Origin: Scylla paramamosain
Taxonomy: Eukaryota; Arthropoda; Malacostraca; Decapoda; Portunidae
NCBI RefSeq assembly: GCF_035594125.1
Contig: NC_087167.1
Coordinates: 1,633,501-1,697,500, forward strand
Direction of reading: 5' to 3'
Length of the DNA stretch: 64,000 nucleotides
The notes beneath the pieces are model-generated. The model ran no database searches and was not told the DNA's origin. It was given only the letters and a program-made list of their open reading frames with translations. A program made the translations under genes and the position numbers. Positions 1 to 15,968 of this stretch are shown piece after piece; positions within the stretch are counted from its first letter, which is position 1, and every line of letters begins with the position of its first letter.

Positions 1-717
<717 letters not shown>

Positions 718-946
718 ACACACACAACTACCCTCCCTTCCTCCCCTCGCCTATCTCAGTCACAGTCTCTCTCTCTCCAGCTTGTCTCTACACCGCCGCT
801 CCTCCCCCTCCTGTCCCTTCGAGTACACAGTCCTCCCCTCATCAATCTGTCAGCCCTCCGCTTAGTCCTGCTCGTCCCAATGAAAAAGTATCTCCACTCT
901 TTCCCATTCGTCCTATGTGGCATCTGGAAGGGGACTCCAAGCATCC

Positions 947-1111
947 ACAAAATGCGCAAAGTACAAAAAAATTCGGAGAGAAAAGTGAGAATTGTTTATG
1001 GGGTTCGAAAATTCATTACCGATAATTAAAATTTTTTCTCTTGGTTTCGAGGGTTTTCGTTCTGTATTTCTTTCGGTCTTCCGTCGTAAATCTGCCATTC
1101 CTGTTTCCTAT
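947..1111 (+). repeat. Dispersed repeat family R1, copy 1
   Basis: This segment matches 1916-2073 in the same orientation, about 970 bp away. Shared blocks include GAATTGT.TATGGGGT, TCGAAAATTCATTA, TTTCGAGGGTTTTCGTTC, GTCGTAAAT and CCATTCCT.TTTCCT. Identity is high in the centre and fades at the ends, as expected for an old interspersed repeat. I see no terminal inverted repeats or poly(A) tail, so the class is unknown. Confidence 0.8.
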
Positions 1112-1915
1112 TTTTATCACTCTTCTCCACGTTCATCTTCATCGGGTCTCTCCCTCTCTGGTCTCATCTCCCGCTGCTTGCAACACATTCCTTATATGCT
1201 CCCAGCTGAAGTGTTTTTCTGTAGTTCTTTGACTGTTTGTTGGCAGACTCAGCTCTCTCAAGCAGTTCTTTCGTGATGTCGCTCAGAAAGGAATACGGTG
1301 GAATATTTGTTGTTGATGGCCACGGTCTTGCATACTGTAATATCAACGTTCATTTTAGACGTTTTTTTCAGTTATTAGTGTATTTTGAAGAGAAAAATCT
1401 CCCAAAATATCTAAAGATGGAGACAATTCTCGTGAAAATTTATTGATTCTTTGCTAATCAATACATAAACCAACAGTTTTGTTCCTAACGAATCAATCTC
1501 ATACATCCTTCCACATGAAACAAGAGTGGTTTCTAAGAGAAATTTACCACCATAGAAGGAAACTACGTTTGTCTGGCAGTGTGCCACCACCACTACCGCC
1601 GTCTCCTCGCGTCTATAAATCAAATCAGCTGCATTTAAATACTTTTCCACACGCGGATCAGACCTTCCTCACTATCCAAGGTGGTTGTTCCTCCCACTAT
1701 CCTCGTCTTTCGTCCCCTTCCTCCTTGTTTGCTCCCCTTCCAGCGGCCTTTACCTTGATTGTCTATTTGCATTCCCTTTAATCCTTTCCCCAGCCTGGCC
1801 CTTCCCTTTCCTCTTTATCACCATTCTCGCCTGCTGTCCCGCTGCCCATCACTGCCAATCGCGCCGCGGCTCTCCCCATCAGCATGTGTCAGGCTGAACA
1901 ATACTGTTCAGTTTT
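1112..1915. other. Unique sequence between the two R1 copies
   Basis: Mixed composition, pyrimidine-rich around 1670-1860. I see no exon or RNA gene. Confidence 0.5.
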
Positions 1916-2073
1916 ACAATCCGCGTCCAAAAATAACAATAATGAAAACTCAGAATTGTCTATGGGGTCTCGAAAATTCATTAGCGATAACTTTACCCCT
2001 AGATTTCGAGGGTTTTCGTTCGTTTTGCATTTTTTTCCGTGTTCTGTCGTAAATGTACCATTCCTCTTTCCTG
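1916..2073 (+). repeat. Dispersed repeat family R1, copy 2
   Basis: Second copy of the repeat at 947-1111, same strand. The centre (about 1950-2030) is best conserved. It could be a second insertion of one mobile family or an old segmental duplication, but the unlike flanks favour separate insertions. Confidence 0.8.
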
Positions 2074-2737
2074 CCTTAGATAAACACAGAACCTGTCAAG
2101 TTTATTTGTACTTATCTCGTTAAATGTCCATAGTTCAGTGTCGTTTGATTATCATAGAGTCAGTAGAGGAGCAAAATGGGTGCTTTTACTTGATAAGCGT
2201 GTCATTCACCTAAACAGCGTAATAAAATAGGCAGAAAGTAAACCGTTCCTGCCGCGGTTATATATTATAAGTTCTAATTTTTACCTTTTTAGTGGAAGAT
2301 TGCAGCGTTTATGGCATACTGAAGTGCAATTATTTTTCCGGATCTGATTCCGATAGACCACGGTGTTCAAATTCCCTTCAAGAAAAAAATCAAGTTATAG
2401 TCTATAGTGATCAGAATTAAATGAGTGATCGCAAGTTACTTGGCCAAATTTCGATTAACTTGGATTGTCAGTACACAGAAATATCGTTCTTTGTAACAAG
2501 AAAACAAGGAACATGCAACATTCCTTGAAGTTTATGTTCTTAAGTACCTGATATCCATTTGATATTCGTGGAACAATTTTTAAACAAGTTCTTATGTGAG
2601 GAAGATAATTTAACTCCAGGCAGCTTCAATCGGAAGGGTAGGTGTGCAATATATACCCACAGCTGTCACTACTCTTTGTGAGGGAAAGAATGCGTCCATT
2701 TCTGTCTTCAGGGAAGTACTCTAGGATATTCAAATGT

Positions 2738-2739
<2 letters not shown>
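2074..2739. other. AT-rich single-copy DNA, nothing recognised
   Basis: Frequent stops in all frames, no long tandem array and no recognisable mobile element. Confidence 0.5.

Positions 2740-2822
<83 letters not shown>
2740..2822. repeat. (CT)n microsatellite
   Basis: Uninterrupted CT dinucleotides, about 41 units. Confidence 0.99.
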
Positions 2823-2827
<5 letters not shown>

Positions 2828-3352
2828 TACACAAAACATCTCTCTTTTTTTAGACAAAAGACACTGGCTCAGCTTTAACACCTTCTCCCATACAGGCTCC
2901 GGGTTTTCACTTCAGTCATCTGCAAGCGCCTATTCATTACCGTCTGCACGTTTCTGTTTCTTCGTAATCATTCCAAAGTTAGCCAAAAATGCATACTTTT
3001 TCTCTTCTTGAAAGGCTAGACTTTATCTCGAATTGCAAGCCAAGGGTACATTGAGTACAACCCTTTGAGTCATTTCAATATGCGGTATGTCGCTGAGGGG
3101 AGTGAGGGAAAACTAAGAGGGGAGCCAGTTTGTCCCCTTGTTAGGAACAGGAGAATTTCAACGTCAGTAGCAGTCAGGGGGAGGGAAAGGTGCCAGGTGA
3201 GGACGTGAGTGTAGCAGCCAGCGGCGAGGAGTGGGGTGTGCCAGGCGAGTAACACATGGAAGACGCATAGCTGACATTAAGATTGAAGTGTTTCTCGGGA
3301 TGAAGGCGCGACTCCACGCTGAGGGAAAAAAAAAAAAAAATGAAAGGCTTAC
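2823..3352. other. Single-copy DNA, no gene supported
   Basis: Contains G-rich, GTG-bearing sequence around 3090-3260 and a poly(A) run near 3326-3340. Minus-strand ORFs here lack convincing starts. Confidence 0.5.
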
Positions 3353-3429
3353 GAAGGCTGATGCTGATGTGTAGACGGACTGGATGCCGCCTTCGAGATG
3401 GGCAGCTGTCCCGGGGAGATTGCAGCCAT
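3353..3429 (-). CDS. Candidate short first coding exon (speculative)
   Basis: On the minus strand an ATG at 3429 sits in a strong context (ACAAAATGG). It opens 25 codons beginning [15 protein letters not shown]. The frame closes at TAA inside CAGCCTTC followed by GTAAGC, so the stop codon overlaps a possible 5' splice site. If spliced there, the segment would be a first coding exon just downstream of the (AT)n tract. There is no homology evidence and an ORF this short can occur by chance. Confidence 0.13.
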
Positions 3430-3448
3430 TTTGTAGGCTAAGCGCGTG

Positions 3449-3925
<477 letters not shown>

Positions 3926-3981
3926 CACCCTTTCGTTTTCCTTCAGGTAAGGGAATCCGAAGTTCTTCGAGAAGCAGATTG
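3926..3981 (+). other. Candidate recursive splice site or 35-nt micro-exon
   Basis: A pyrimidine tract (CACCCTTTCGTTTTCC) ends in TTCAG directly followed by GTAAGG. A strong 3' splice site and a strong 5' splice site therefore meet at 3946/3947, the layout of ratcheting (recursive) splice points in long insect introns. A second donor, GTGAGT, follows at 3982, so 3947-3981 could instead be a 35-nt exon, open in two of three frames. Branch-point-like TGATTAAT lies about 20 nt upstream. Seen from sequence only. Confidence 0.3.
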
Positions 3982-4154
3982 GTGAGTTCTTTACTTTTCA
4001 TAGTATGTTATCTTCTGGAGGCGGTTCAATAATATAGGAAATAATTTTATTCATTAGGAGCTTTCAGATAAGTATCATGAGTAAATGAGTTTTCCAACAG
4101 ATAGTGCGAGTGCTCATATATAATCAACATGGCTAATGGATGAAACGAGTCATT

Positions 4155-5239
<1,085 letters not shown>

Positions 5240-5313
<74 letters not shown>
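5240..5313. repeat. (CA)n microsatellite
   Basis: Uninterrupted CA, about 37 units. Confidence 0.99.
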
Positions 5314-5315
<2 letters not shown>

Positions 5316-6287
5316 GAAGCACATTACGCTAAGATGGGAGTAAGTTAGTATTCTCCTTCAGCTGCTCTCGGGCTTAATGGCGCCTCAGGGCAGTAATGTT
5401 CGCCCGAGCCACGATATCACAATTTACGAGAATACCGCTCTTCCTTTTCCTTCGTATACTGTTAAACTAAGTACGTGCATATTTCATACTTTTCCAGCAG
5501 ACGTTCTTTAGTACTTTACTCTAAATGCATGATAAAGTTAATTCTTGTGTCTTTTCTCACTTACAAGAGTGAAAGTGTTTACTGAAGCGAATTCTACTAG
5601 CTCCACTTTAAGTTCGCTTTTAATTGTAGTCATGGTAGGGTAGCATATCAAACTTTCCTCCACTGTGTTTAGCGTTATTCCCTCAATCTTACGTCGTCCA
5701 ATCTGCTGGTCAGTCAATCAAATAAGGGGAGACTCAGCTGATCAGAGGACTTGACATAAAATTGAAGGACAAAGCAAACAAAACACAGTGAAAGTAAGTG
5801 CAGAAGATTACTCCACCGTATCCAGGACGATCATGTGGGATGCTGTGCTTTTACTTTGTACTCGTACATCCTGCTGATCCCACACTTCTATGATTTACTG
5901 AGCGCAGACGAGACAGCACAATTAACATTTAAACAGCAGCGGTAAAACGAAATGCAGCCAATATATGATGAAAGGGAATAATTTACGAATAACTGGGAAA
6001 TTGAAATGAATGAACCTTAATGAAGCTTGGTGAATAATCTTACTCACTATGTGTACTTGCAAGCAACACAATAATGCTTTTCCACATAATTCTGGGGCAC
6101 ATGTGCATGTACAACACAACAGACAACTCAACGTCCCGTTCACGACCCCATGGGACATCCAAATTTGTGTTGTTCAGAGCAGAAGGATCTTGGACTAGAG
6201 ACTGAAGTTAGCATCAACTCTGGAAATTAATCCATCCTGATAAATCTGTCTTCACTACTGCTCTCAAAAAATAACAAGATATCTTAC
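5314..6287. other. Single-copy DNA, no gene supported
   Basis: Mixed composition. A cysteine-rich minus-strand ORF at 5922-6158 has an ATG but no recognisable domain, and I do not call it. Confidence 0.5.
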
Positions 6288-6372
6288 CTCCTTTGCCGGC
6301 GAGGCGAAGTGGAATTTTGCAGGGGTGGTGATGGTATGGCGGTGGTGGTAGCAGGAAATACCAACAAACCAT
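6288..6372 (-). CDS. Speculative minus-strand first exon ending at GTAAGA
   Basis: The ATG at 6372 (minus) has an in-frame stop seven codons upstream and opens 28 codons (MVCWYFLLPPPPY...), running to GAG followed by GTAAGA, a good 5' splice site. The proline/histidine run comes from ACC-type triplets and lowers its value. It lies head-to-head with the + ORF at 6385, 12 bp apart. Confidence 0.12.
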
Positions 6373-6384
6373 CACTATAAAACA

Positions 6385-6690
6385 ATGACTTCAGGAAGCA
6401 CAATATCACAAATTTCTCCTCCAAGTCGTCCCAGACGCACGCGCAGAAAAAAAGTTCACGTTTTAATCACTTCACAGTCTCACTTAGCTTCTTCATTTAC
6501 TTCATTGTTCCTTCCAGTTTGTCGATTCCAGCCTTTCTTCCGTCTCCTGGAACAGAAAACAGATAACATAGTGAAACATGTCCGTACAAGTCAACACAAA
6601 AACAAAATATTAATTGCAGCATCTTGTGCCCGCCACACACAATCACAGCTCCCAAGCCCCTCACGCCACAGGTTGGGAACAACTTACTAG
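6385..6690 (+). CDS. Speculative 101-aa ORF, basic N-terminus
   Basis: A true ATG with A at -3 starts a 101-codon ORF. Residues 14-23 (SRPRRTRRKK) form a basic cluster that would suit nuclear localisation if the protein is real. The remainder is Ser/Gln/His-rich with no recognised domain. Confidence 0.15.
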   Translation: MTSGSTISQISPPSRPRRTRRKKVHVLITSQSHLASSFTSLFLPVCRFQPFFRLLEQKTDNIVKHVRTSQHKNKILIAASCARHTQSQLPSPSRHRLGTTY

Positions 6691-7140
6691 TATAGCGGAT
6701 CATTTCCTCCCACAACTTCCTCTCGTCTGTGGCCATCAGCCAGCAAGCCAGCAAGGCCCCGCGCAGATCAAACGGACATCAATCACGAAACTTATGAGGC
6801 CCAACAGTTCTCGAACATCCACTTGCGGAAGCTTGTCCCTAACCCACACTTTGCAGAGCGTGTCGTAAGGATTATCTTTAATAATTGTTCAACACAACAT
6901 GTATTGTGTTTTTTCCCTTTGCATTGTAGTATTAAACAGAAGAGCAAATACTTTATTACAATATTGACATAGCCACTAAATCTTACCTAACTCCAATAAA
7001 TCAATACATCGGGATAATTCTCTTTTAGTTATATAATGTGAGAATATGATGTAATAAACAACAATATATTAACACCCACGGAATGAATACGAGACATTAG
7101 CTATGAGACACGTATCCGCGGTGATAATCCCTCGTCTCCT
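6691..7140. other. AT-rich single-copy DNA
   Basis: Low GC from about 6870 to 7080 and no features recognised. Confidence 0.5.
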
Positions 7141-7153
7141 TGACCTTTGACCC
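7141..7153 (-). promoter_or_regulatory. DR1-type nuclear receptor half-site pair
   Basis: TGACCTTTGACCC is two AGGTCA-type half-sites spaced by 1 nt when read on the minus strand. RXR/USP and HNF4 family receptors are known to bind DR1 elements. A 13-bp motif can occur by chance in 64 kb, and no gene is assigned nearby. Confidence 0.3.
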
Positions 7154-7748
<595 letters not shown>

Positions 7749-7769
7749 ATTTGTCACTCCTTCCCCCAC

Positions 7770-7772
<3 letters not shown>

Positions 7773-7859
<87 letters not shown>
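7773..7859. repeat. (AC)n microsatellite
   Basis: About 43 uninterrupted AC units. Confidence 0.99.
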
Positions 7860-7862
<3 letters not shown>

Positions 7863-7947
7863 GAATATCAAGACCAATAAGGCACAAAAATAACCAAGAG
7901 CGTGCTACAACATGCACCTTTCAGATCTGCTACGTCCAAGTTACAGT

Positions 7948-7977
7948 AAGGAAGGAAGGAAGGAAGGAAGGAAGGAA
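7948..7977. repeat. (GGAA)n tetranucleotide repeat
   Basis: About seven GGAA units. Tandem GGAA is also the core of ETS-family binding sites, but a role here is not shown. Confidence 0.95.
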
Positions 7978-8662
<685 letters not shown>

Positions 8663-8946
8663 AAGTAAGTAATTTATTGCTTACATATACACGATAAAGT
8701 AGTACATACCCATACAACAGCATTAAAGGTACAAGCAATGGTCCGTTGAGCCGAAGCTCCCTAACGGACATTATATTGTAAAATATTAATGAGAGGAGTT
8801 ATTTTAAATGTAGTTTATACATTATAAATCAATATTATATGATTACACATTTTGTTGAAAATATTGTTTGTTAGAAGTTTTTTTTTTTCTAATGGTAGAC
8901 TATTGAAAATTTGATCCAAAACATATAACACTATATTTAAATAGTT
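8663..8946. other. AT-rich spacer
   Basis: No features recognised. Confidence 0.5.
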
Positions 8947-8951
8947 TGTGT

Positions 8952-8983
<32 letters not shown>
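8947..8983. repeat. (GT)n, one interruption
   Basis: GT dinucleotides with one GAGT interruption near 8957. Confidence 0.97.
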
Positions 8984-9389
8984 CCAACAAGCCACCGAAG
9001 CATCAGTAGTAAAAGAATGCCTATGTGGAGGAAACGACAGAGAAGATGGAAGACCGAAGAAATACTGCCCCAAAAATTTTGAAAAATAAAACTTTGCTCC
9101 TAATACAAAGCTTGTCAAAAGAGCGAAAACTCGAAAGACAACGGACAGAAAGGAAAATCAACACACTCGGGGAAAATTGAAGCAAAAAGGACTTTTATAT
9201 AAAGACAAGTTTTTAAAGTTCGGACACATGTCGTCATAACAAACTAGGCAAAAATAAGATAAGAAAAGTAAAGGAAGAAATGAAATACGCAGAAGAAAAT
9301 GTAAAAGGGAGATTCCGTAAAATGATACGAGAAAACAATTAAAATCCATGATAAAAAATGTTATTAACGTATACTTCAAGGAGTTTTGT
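8984..9389. other. A-rich single-copy DNA
   Basis: No gene or mobile element recognised. Confidence 0.5.
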
Positions 9390-9454
9390 GAGGAGGAGGA
9401 GGAGGAGGAGGAGGAGGAGGAGGAGGAGGAGGAGGAGGAGGAGGAGGAGGAGGA
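9390..9454. repeat. (AGG)n trinucleotide repeat
   Basis: About 21 AGG units, followed by a G/A-rich slope to about 9740 that contains GGTGGC-type triplets. Confidence 0.98.
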
Positions 9455-9868
9455 GAAAGAGGAGGAAGGAAGGAAGGTCAACAAAGAGTGCAGGCGGAGG
9501 GACGAACGCGGAGACGACGGTAATGGTGAGGAACGGTGGAGATAGTGAGGGAGGAGACGGCGGTAAAGCGGAACGAGGTGGCGAGGTCGTGTCGGGAGAC
9601 GGAAGGAGGCAGCGTTTAAAGTTAGGGAGGCTGGAGGTGGCAGAGCACGATGACGGTGAGGTGCAAGACTCGCCTGGTGGTGGAGGCTGGCGGTGGCAGA
9701 GGTGACGGTGGTGGCATTGGTGGCGGTGACGTGTGGAAATAAATCGTGGAGGCAGAGAATACAAAGGCTGAGGTCGAGGTGCAGCAAAGAAGGAAGGAAC
9801 GTAAACTTTATTTTTGTTACCGGAAAGAAACCGTGAAAATAAACACGTTTGATAACAGTAATTATGTA
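9455..9868. other. G-rich imperfect triplet region
   Basis: Degenerate GGN triplets (GGTGGCGG types) decay away from the AGG array. ORFs on both strands are low-complexity. Confidence 0.6.
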
Positions 9869-9891
9869 TGTGTGTGTGTGTGTGTGTGTGT
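9869..9891. repeat. (GT)n short tract
   Basis: About 11 units. Confidence 0.95.
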
Positions 9892-11099
<1,208 letters not shown>

Positions 11100-11776
11100 C
11101 GGAGAGGGTGGAGGAACTCTCTCTCTCTCCTCCAGATGCACACAGATAAAAAAAAAGAAAAAGTGAAAACGTGTTAGAACATAAATTAAGAAACCCATTA
11201 CTGCAGTTTACTCACATTTCTAAAGGGGTACGTATACTCAAGACTCCCACATTTTACTTGCGTCTAACCGCTAATCCTCAAAGGTTTAGGATTGATTACT
11301 ATCTACCCATGCAACACGAAGTACTTGGAAAATTAATCTAGGTAGAGAAATTCACGAGTGCTCGAAATCGTTGGCAGAATGAAGTAGGAAGCTGAAAAGA
11401 ACCTGTAATTGAGGGAGAGAGAGGAGGAGGAGGAGGAATAAAAGGGAAAGAAAAGAGAGAGGGAATAGGAAGAGAAGTTGGAGGAGAAGAGAAGAGAAGA
11501 GGAGGAGGAGAGCAAAACGCCCTGGGGAAACGGAACACAGCGTGGATGGAGAGGTCAGAAAGGCCATCAGATGCAGGCAGGAGTGTGGTTCGCTTATGGC
11601 CGCCGGGGCACAAGCAGTCACCTGAGACTGACTCCCACGGACCCTTGAAGCAGAGGCGAGCGCCGCGGGGCCGAGGGGAGGCGGGAGCGGGGTGCTCTCA
11701 CAACCGGAAGCAGGAATATTGTGGTGTCGACAAGAACGTGATGGAGACAAAGTGGTGGAGAGTATGGCTATAATGG
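11100..11776. other. Single-copy DNA with GA-rich block
   Basis: 11405-11515 is nearly all purine on the + strand. 11580-11760 is GC-richer. No gene supported. Confidence 0.55.
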
Positions 11777-12118
11777 TGGAGAGGGTTGTCTGGTCGTGGG
11801 TGGCATATGGAAGCGGGTCTTTAGAGTAAATGGATCCAGTCCAACATCCATCAGGAACCGCGTCTGCTTGTCTGGCTGTAGTCTTGAAAGTGTCCACCTT
11901 TACTGTTGTCCTCTGAGACGGTTTTTGTTAGATGCACATAATACTCTTGGGGGAAAAGGTTGTGCCTGGTCGTGGGTAGCAAATGGATGGGTGCTTAAGG
12001 AGAATGGATGCTGCCGTATATCCATCAGGACCAGGACATACTTGGTTGAGTTCGGAGTCTTGAAAATATTTATGGTCGTGTTGCTAAGACCGCTTTGGTT
12101 CTTTTTCGTTCGAATGTT
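11777..12118 (+). repeat. Tandem duplication, two units, offset about 176 bp
   Basis: The units are 11777-11935 and 11954-12118. Shared landmarks are GGTCGTGGGT (11793 and 11969), AAATGG/GAATGGAT, CATCCATCAGGA against TATCCATCAGGA, AGTCTTGAAA, and GAGACGG/AAGACCG. The divergence shows the duplication is old. Both units stay open in one + frame (about 11796-12152), giving two similar halves of about 55 residues. That frame has no upstream ATG, so I do not call a gene. Confidence 0.85.
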
Positions 12119-12443
12119 TGAACTAATTCCTCTGTTCCATGGGAACAAATAGATATATAAAAGCAGCTTAAAATAGTCTTCCTGGAGAGAAATATTACCA
12201 CCTTTACTTACAGTTCAACGCCGAACTATTAACGAGAGTGGAAAATTATTAGGTGAACTGAGAGAAATGGCTGAACGGAGAATTCTGTGAGAGATGGAGA
12301 AGAAAACTCATTAGAAAGTTTCGAAGGCAAACAAAATTTACTGCTTTTCTCTGAACTTAAGTAATTAGTCTCCAAAGCCATGCAGAGTGAAGGGTTAAAA
12401 GTGAGCTGGAGAAAGGAACACATAAGAATGGCAAGGGAAAGAC
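12119..12443. other. Single-copy DNA
   Basis: No features recognised. Confidence 0.5.
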
Positions 12444-12503
12444 GCGACCAAAAGCAGATATGTAATTAATGTCGCGACGAAAAGCAGATATGTAATTAAT
12501 GTA
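12444..12503 (+). repeat. Two-unit 30-bp direct tandem repeat
   Basis: Two adjacent 30-bp units differ at two positions and share AAAAGCAGATATGTAATTAA. The low divergence makes it younger than the other local duplications. The period is a multiple of three and one + frame stays open to GTGAAG|GTAAGG at 12521/12522, a donor-like sequence. Confidence 0.95.
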
Positions 12504-13659
12504 TCGGATACATTTGTGAAGGTAAGGATAATATAGCCATTCGAATTACAGTTGTTGAAACAGGAGGAGGAGAAGAAGGAGGAGGAGGAGGAGAAGGAAA
12601 AGGAGGAGGCCAACACAAAGACAAGCACGAGGAAGAGAACAAAACGAGAAAAAGATAAAACAGAGGAGGAGAAAGAGAAGAAGAAAGCCCACACAAGAAG
12701 TAACAAGAAAGCAGTGGTAATTGGCGAGATCAGGGTTCAAACGTTTGCTGCGGGAGAGAAGGAATGTGTCTTCTTTAGTTCAAGTCTCTCAGGCAGGGCA
12801 AGAATTACTGGGTGCCATTATAGTTTGTCCTCTGAAGGAGAGACAAGATTTAACTAGCTCTATTTTATGAGTAACCAAAAGTTTGATGAGATGTATTCCT
12901 AATAGGAGGAGAATGCAAGCAACTAAATTTCCAGCATTATCCGTTAAGGTCTTGAAAGAAAGCTGAAGGGAAGCCGTAAGGATGCTGAGAAATCCCTGAG
13001 GAGAGAAAGCAAGGTACAATACTTTCAGAAACACTGGTCTGTGCTGCGAGGAGGCAAAATCATGGATACAGACTGCCAAGGATGAAGACAATTACTCCCT
13101 CGGCACGTACACTCTGTCATGCACCAAGCAATCTCATATACACTTCACGTGACTATGCACTCCGCTCCTCCACACTCCAGGGACCGGCTGACGGCCTGCA
13201 CCAACCCAACGCGCCAATATAATATCGCTCCCAGGAAATGTAGGGCCGGGTTATCTCTGAGCTGCTACATAAGACGCTCGCTCGACGAAGCGAGAACATG
13301 GGCAAGGAGGTGCAAGGTGCGTGTGTGTGTCCCCGAATAAGGTGAATTATTTAGTTTTCGTTAAAATGTTAACTAAAAATGGATACGCACAAGATGGAAA
13401 GTGAAGAAAATAAAATAAAAAGAATTGTATAGGGCTAAAAATCTATCTTTCTTCATGGGGAATACAACCTGCAAATCTGTGTGAGGTCAACATTTCACAG
13501 GCAATATAAGCACGGTTTTACTAAAGCGCATAACGTCCACACTCACCTCTGAGCGTGGGTGGTGGTGGCGAGGTCACACTTCACGCTTCACCTTTCCCGA
13601 TCGCCAACACATGCATGTCGCAAGAAAGAAACACCAAAAATACCTGACATGCCAACCGG

Positions 13660-13660
<1 letters not shown>
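12504..13660. other. Single-copy DNA with purine-rich block
   Basis: 12556-12690 is almost entirely A/G. A minus-strand donor-like GAG|GTGAGT lies at 13541-13549 but no open exon adjoins it. Confidence 0.5.

Positions 13661-13755
<95 letters not shown>
13661..13755. repeat. (TG)n microsatellite, interrupted
   Basis: TG array with a GAGT interruption near 13692 and a GGTG break near 13749. Confidence 0.98.
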
Positions 13756-13756
<1 letters not shown>

Positions 13757-13779
13757 AAATGTGTCCCCTTACCAGCACA

Positions 13780-13882
<103 letters not shown>

Positions 13883-14163
13883 GAACGAAAATCATATTAT
13901 GGGGGGAGAAGATATTTCCGGGAAGCGTCAGAATGGAGGGATGTAGAGAATTAGGCACTAAGGGAAACACTGAGAAGCGTCTAATAGAGTTAAGAAAGAC
14001 AAGGGATGCTGAGTGAAATCATAAAAAAAAATGTATGCACGAATGGAATCTCAAAGCGAGAATTAGGGTAACTATTAAGTTAACACAGGAACACTAGCAT
14101 AAATTTATAATAACTATCAGCGTTTTTCCGTAGGGATGAGAGATCAGCAAGACAGTTTCCTGG

Positions 14164-14390
14164 TATACGGTAGAAATCAACCTTTTCATAAGTTATCACT
14201 CACTTAAAAGAAGAAAGAAACCATACAGTGTTTCATTAAGAGTTTCGCTTACACGTTTATCATATGGCAGAAGTGAACCTTTGCATAAATTACCCTTCCC
14301 TCCGAAGAACAAAGTCTAGTGACCAAGGAAAGGAAACGAAAAATTAATATGGAGTAAATCAACCTTTAGTGTAGAAGCAAATAGAATTAT
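14164..14390 (+). repeat. Degenerate three-unit tandem repeat, about 85-98 bp
   Basis: Related unit starts occur at 14164 (TATACGGTAGAAATCAACCTTTTCATAA), 14262 (ATATGGCAGAAGTGAACCTTTGCATAA) and 14347 (ATATGGAGTAAATCAACCTTTAG). The homology is strongest over the first 30 bp of each unit. Confidence 0.55.
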
Positions 14391-14474
14391 GTAATCAGAT
14401 TATAAACCACTGAAAGAAACTGAAGGTTCATGAGAAAACTAAGACGGTGATAGAGGGAAGCAAAGGAAAAATCC

Positions 14475-15101
<627 letters not shown>

Positions 15102-15166
<65 letters not shown>
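15102..15166. repeat. (AC)n microsatellite
   Basis: About 32 units. Confidence 0.99.
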
Positions 15167-15169
<3 letters not shown>

Positions 15170-15297
15170 CCTATTTACTACACATTTCAGTTAAATACAC
15201 TTTGTTTTGAGTATCACGAACAATTACATAATAAAGCAGAACACTAATTATCATAAAAAAAATATAGTGCAAAAAGTATACGAATACTTCCCTCCCT

Positions 15298-15338
15298 ACA
15301 CACACACACACACATACACACACACACACACACACACA
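15298..15338. repeat. (CA)n, one interruption
   Basis: CA array with a CATA interruption near 15314. Confidence 0.97.
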
Positions 15339-15443
15339 TGCACGGTGGACTCAGGCCAGGGTAAACAGACCCCAAATGGTCCCAACCGGCAGGGCAGGGA
15401 GGGGATTGAGTTATCCGCTGTAATGGATAGTGATGGTCAAGGG

Positions 15444-15473
15444 AAAGGGAGAGGGAGAGGGAGAGGGAGAGGG
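15444..15473. repeat. (GGGAGA)n hexanucleotide repeat
   Basis: About four to five GGGAGA units inside a longer G/A-rich run to 15500. Confidence 0.9.
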
Positions 15474-15968
15474 GGAGGGGAGAGAGAGAGGGGAGAGGGA
15501 GCAGGGGCAATTGGGAGGGAGAACAGATGGATGGCAACGAACCCAGCCACCTGCCCGCTAATTACTACTCTCGATACACGTTCAGGTAACTGTCTGCTTG
15601 AAAGATCCACCTACACACACACACACACACAAACACACAGAGGAAGGTCGCCAGCTGCCGTTTCTCTTGCGCAATGTGAATTTTTTTTTTTTAAGTGTGA
15701 AGAAGGCTGGCAGAATTGGGGAAAAAGAAAAAATGCTTCGCTGCCGTTCCCATAAAATTTTACGGGAGAAATCAAGGTTGATGGTGAAATTCAGTACCGG
15801 AGTCTTCTTCATATTCCTCTTTTGACACACATCAATCATTCAAGGACGAAAAAAAGACAGGAAGCTCATGGAATCCAATACAAATAAATATTCTTTAACA
15901 TGAACACAAGAAAAACAAGACAGATCCTTGAGAAACTATTTATAATAATGAGTGAAGATAATGATCTG
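15474..15968. other. Single-copy DNA with short (CA)n
   Basis: Contains a short CA tract at 15613-15630. No gene supported. Confidence 0.5.

Noticed and set aside
5367..5408. CTCGGGC/GCCCGAG inverted arms
   Set aside because: Seven-bp arms with a 28-nt loop are expected by chance in a window this size.
13541..13620. Minus-strand exon ending at GAG|GTGAGT
   Set aside because: The donor is good but all frames upstream contain stops and no acceptor is near.
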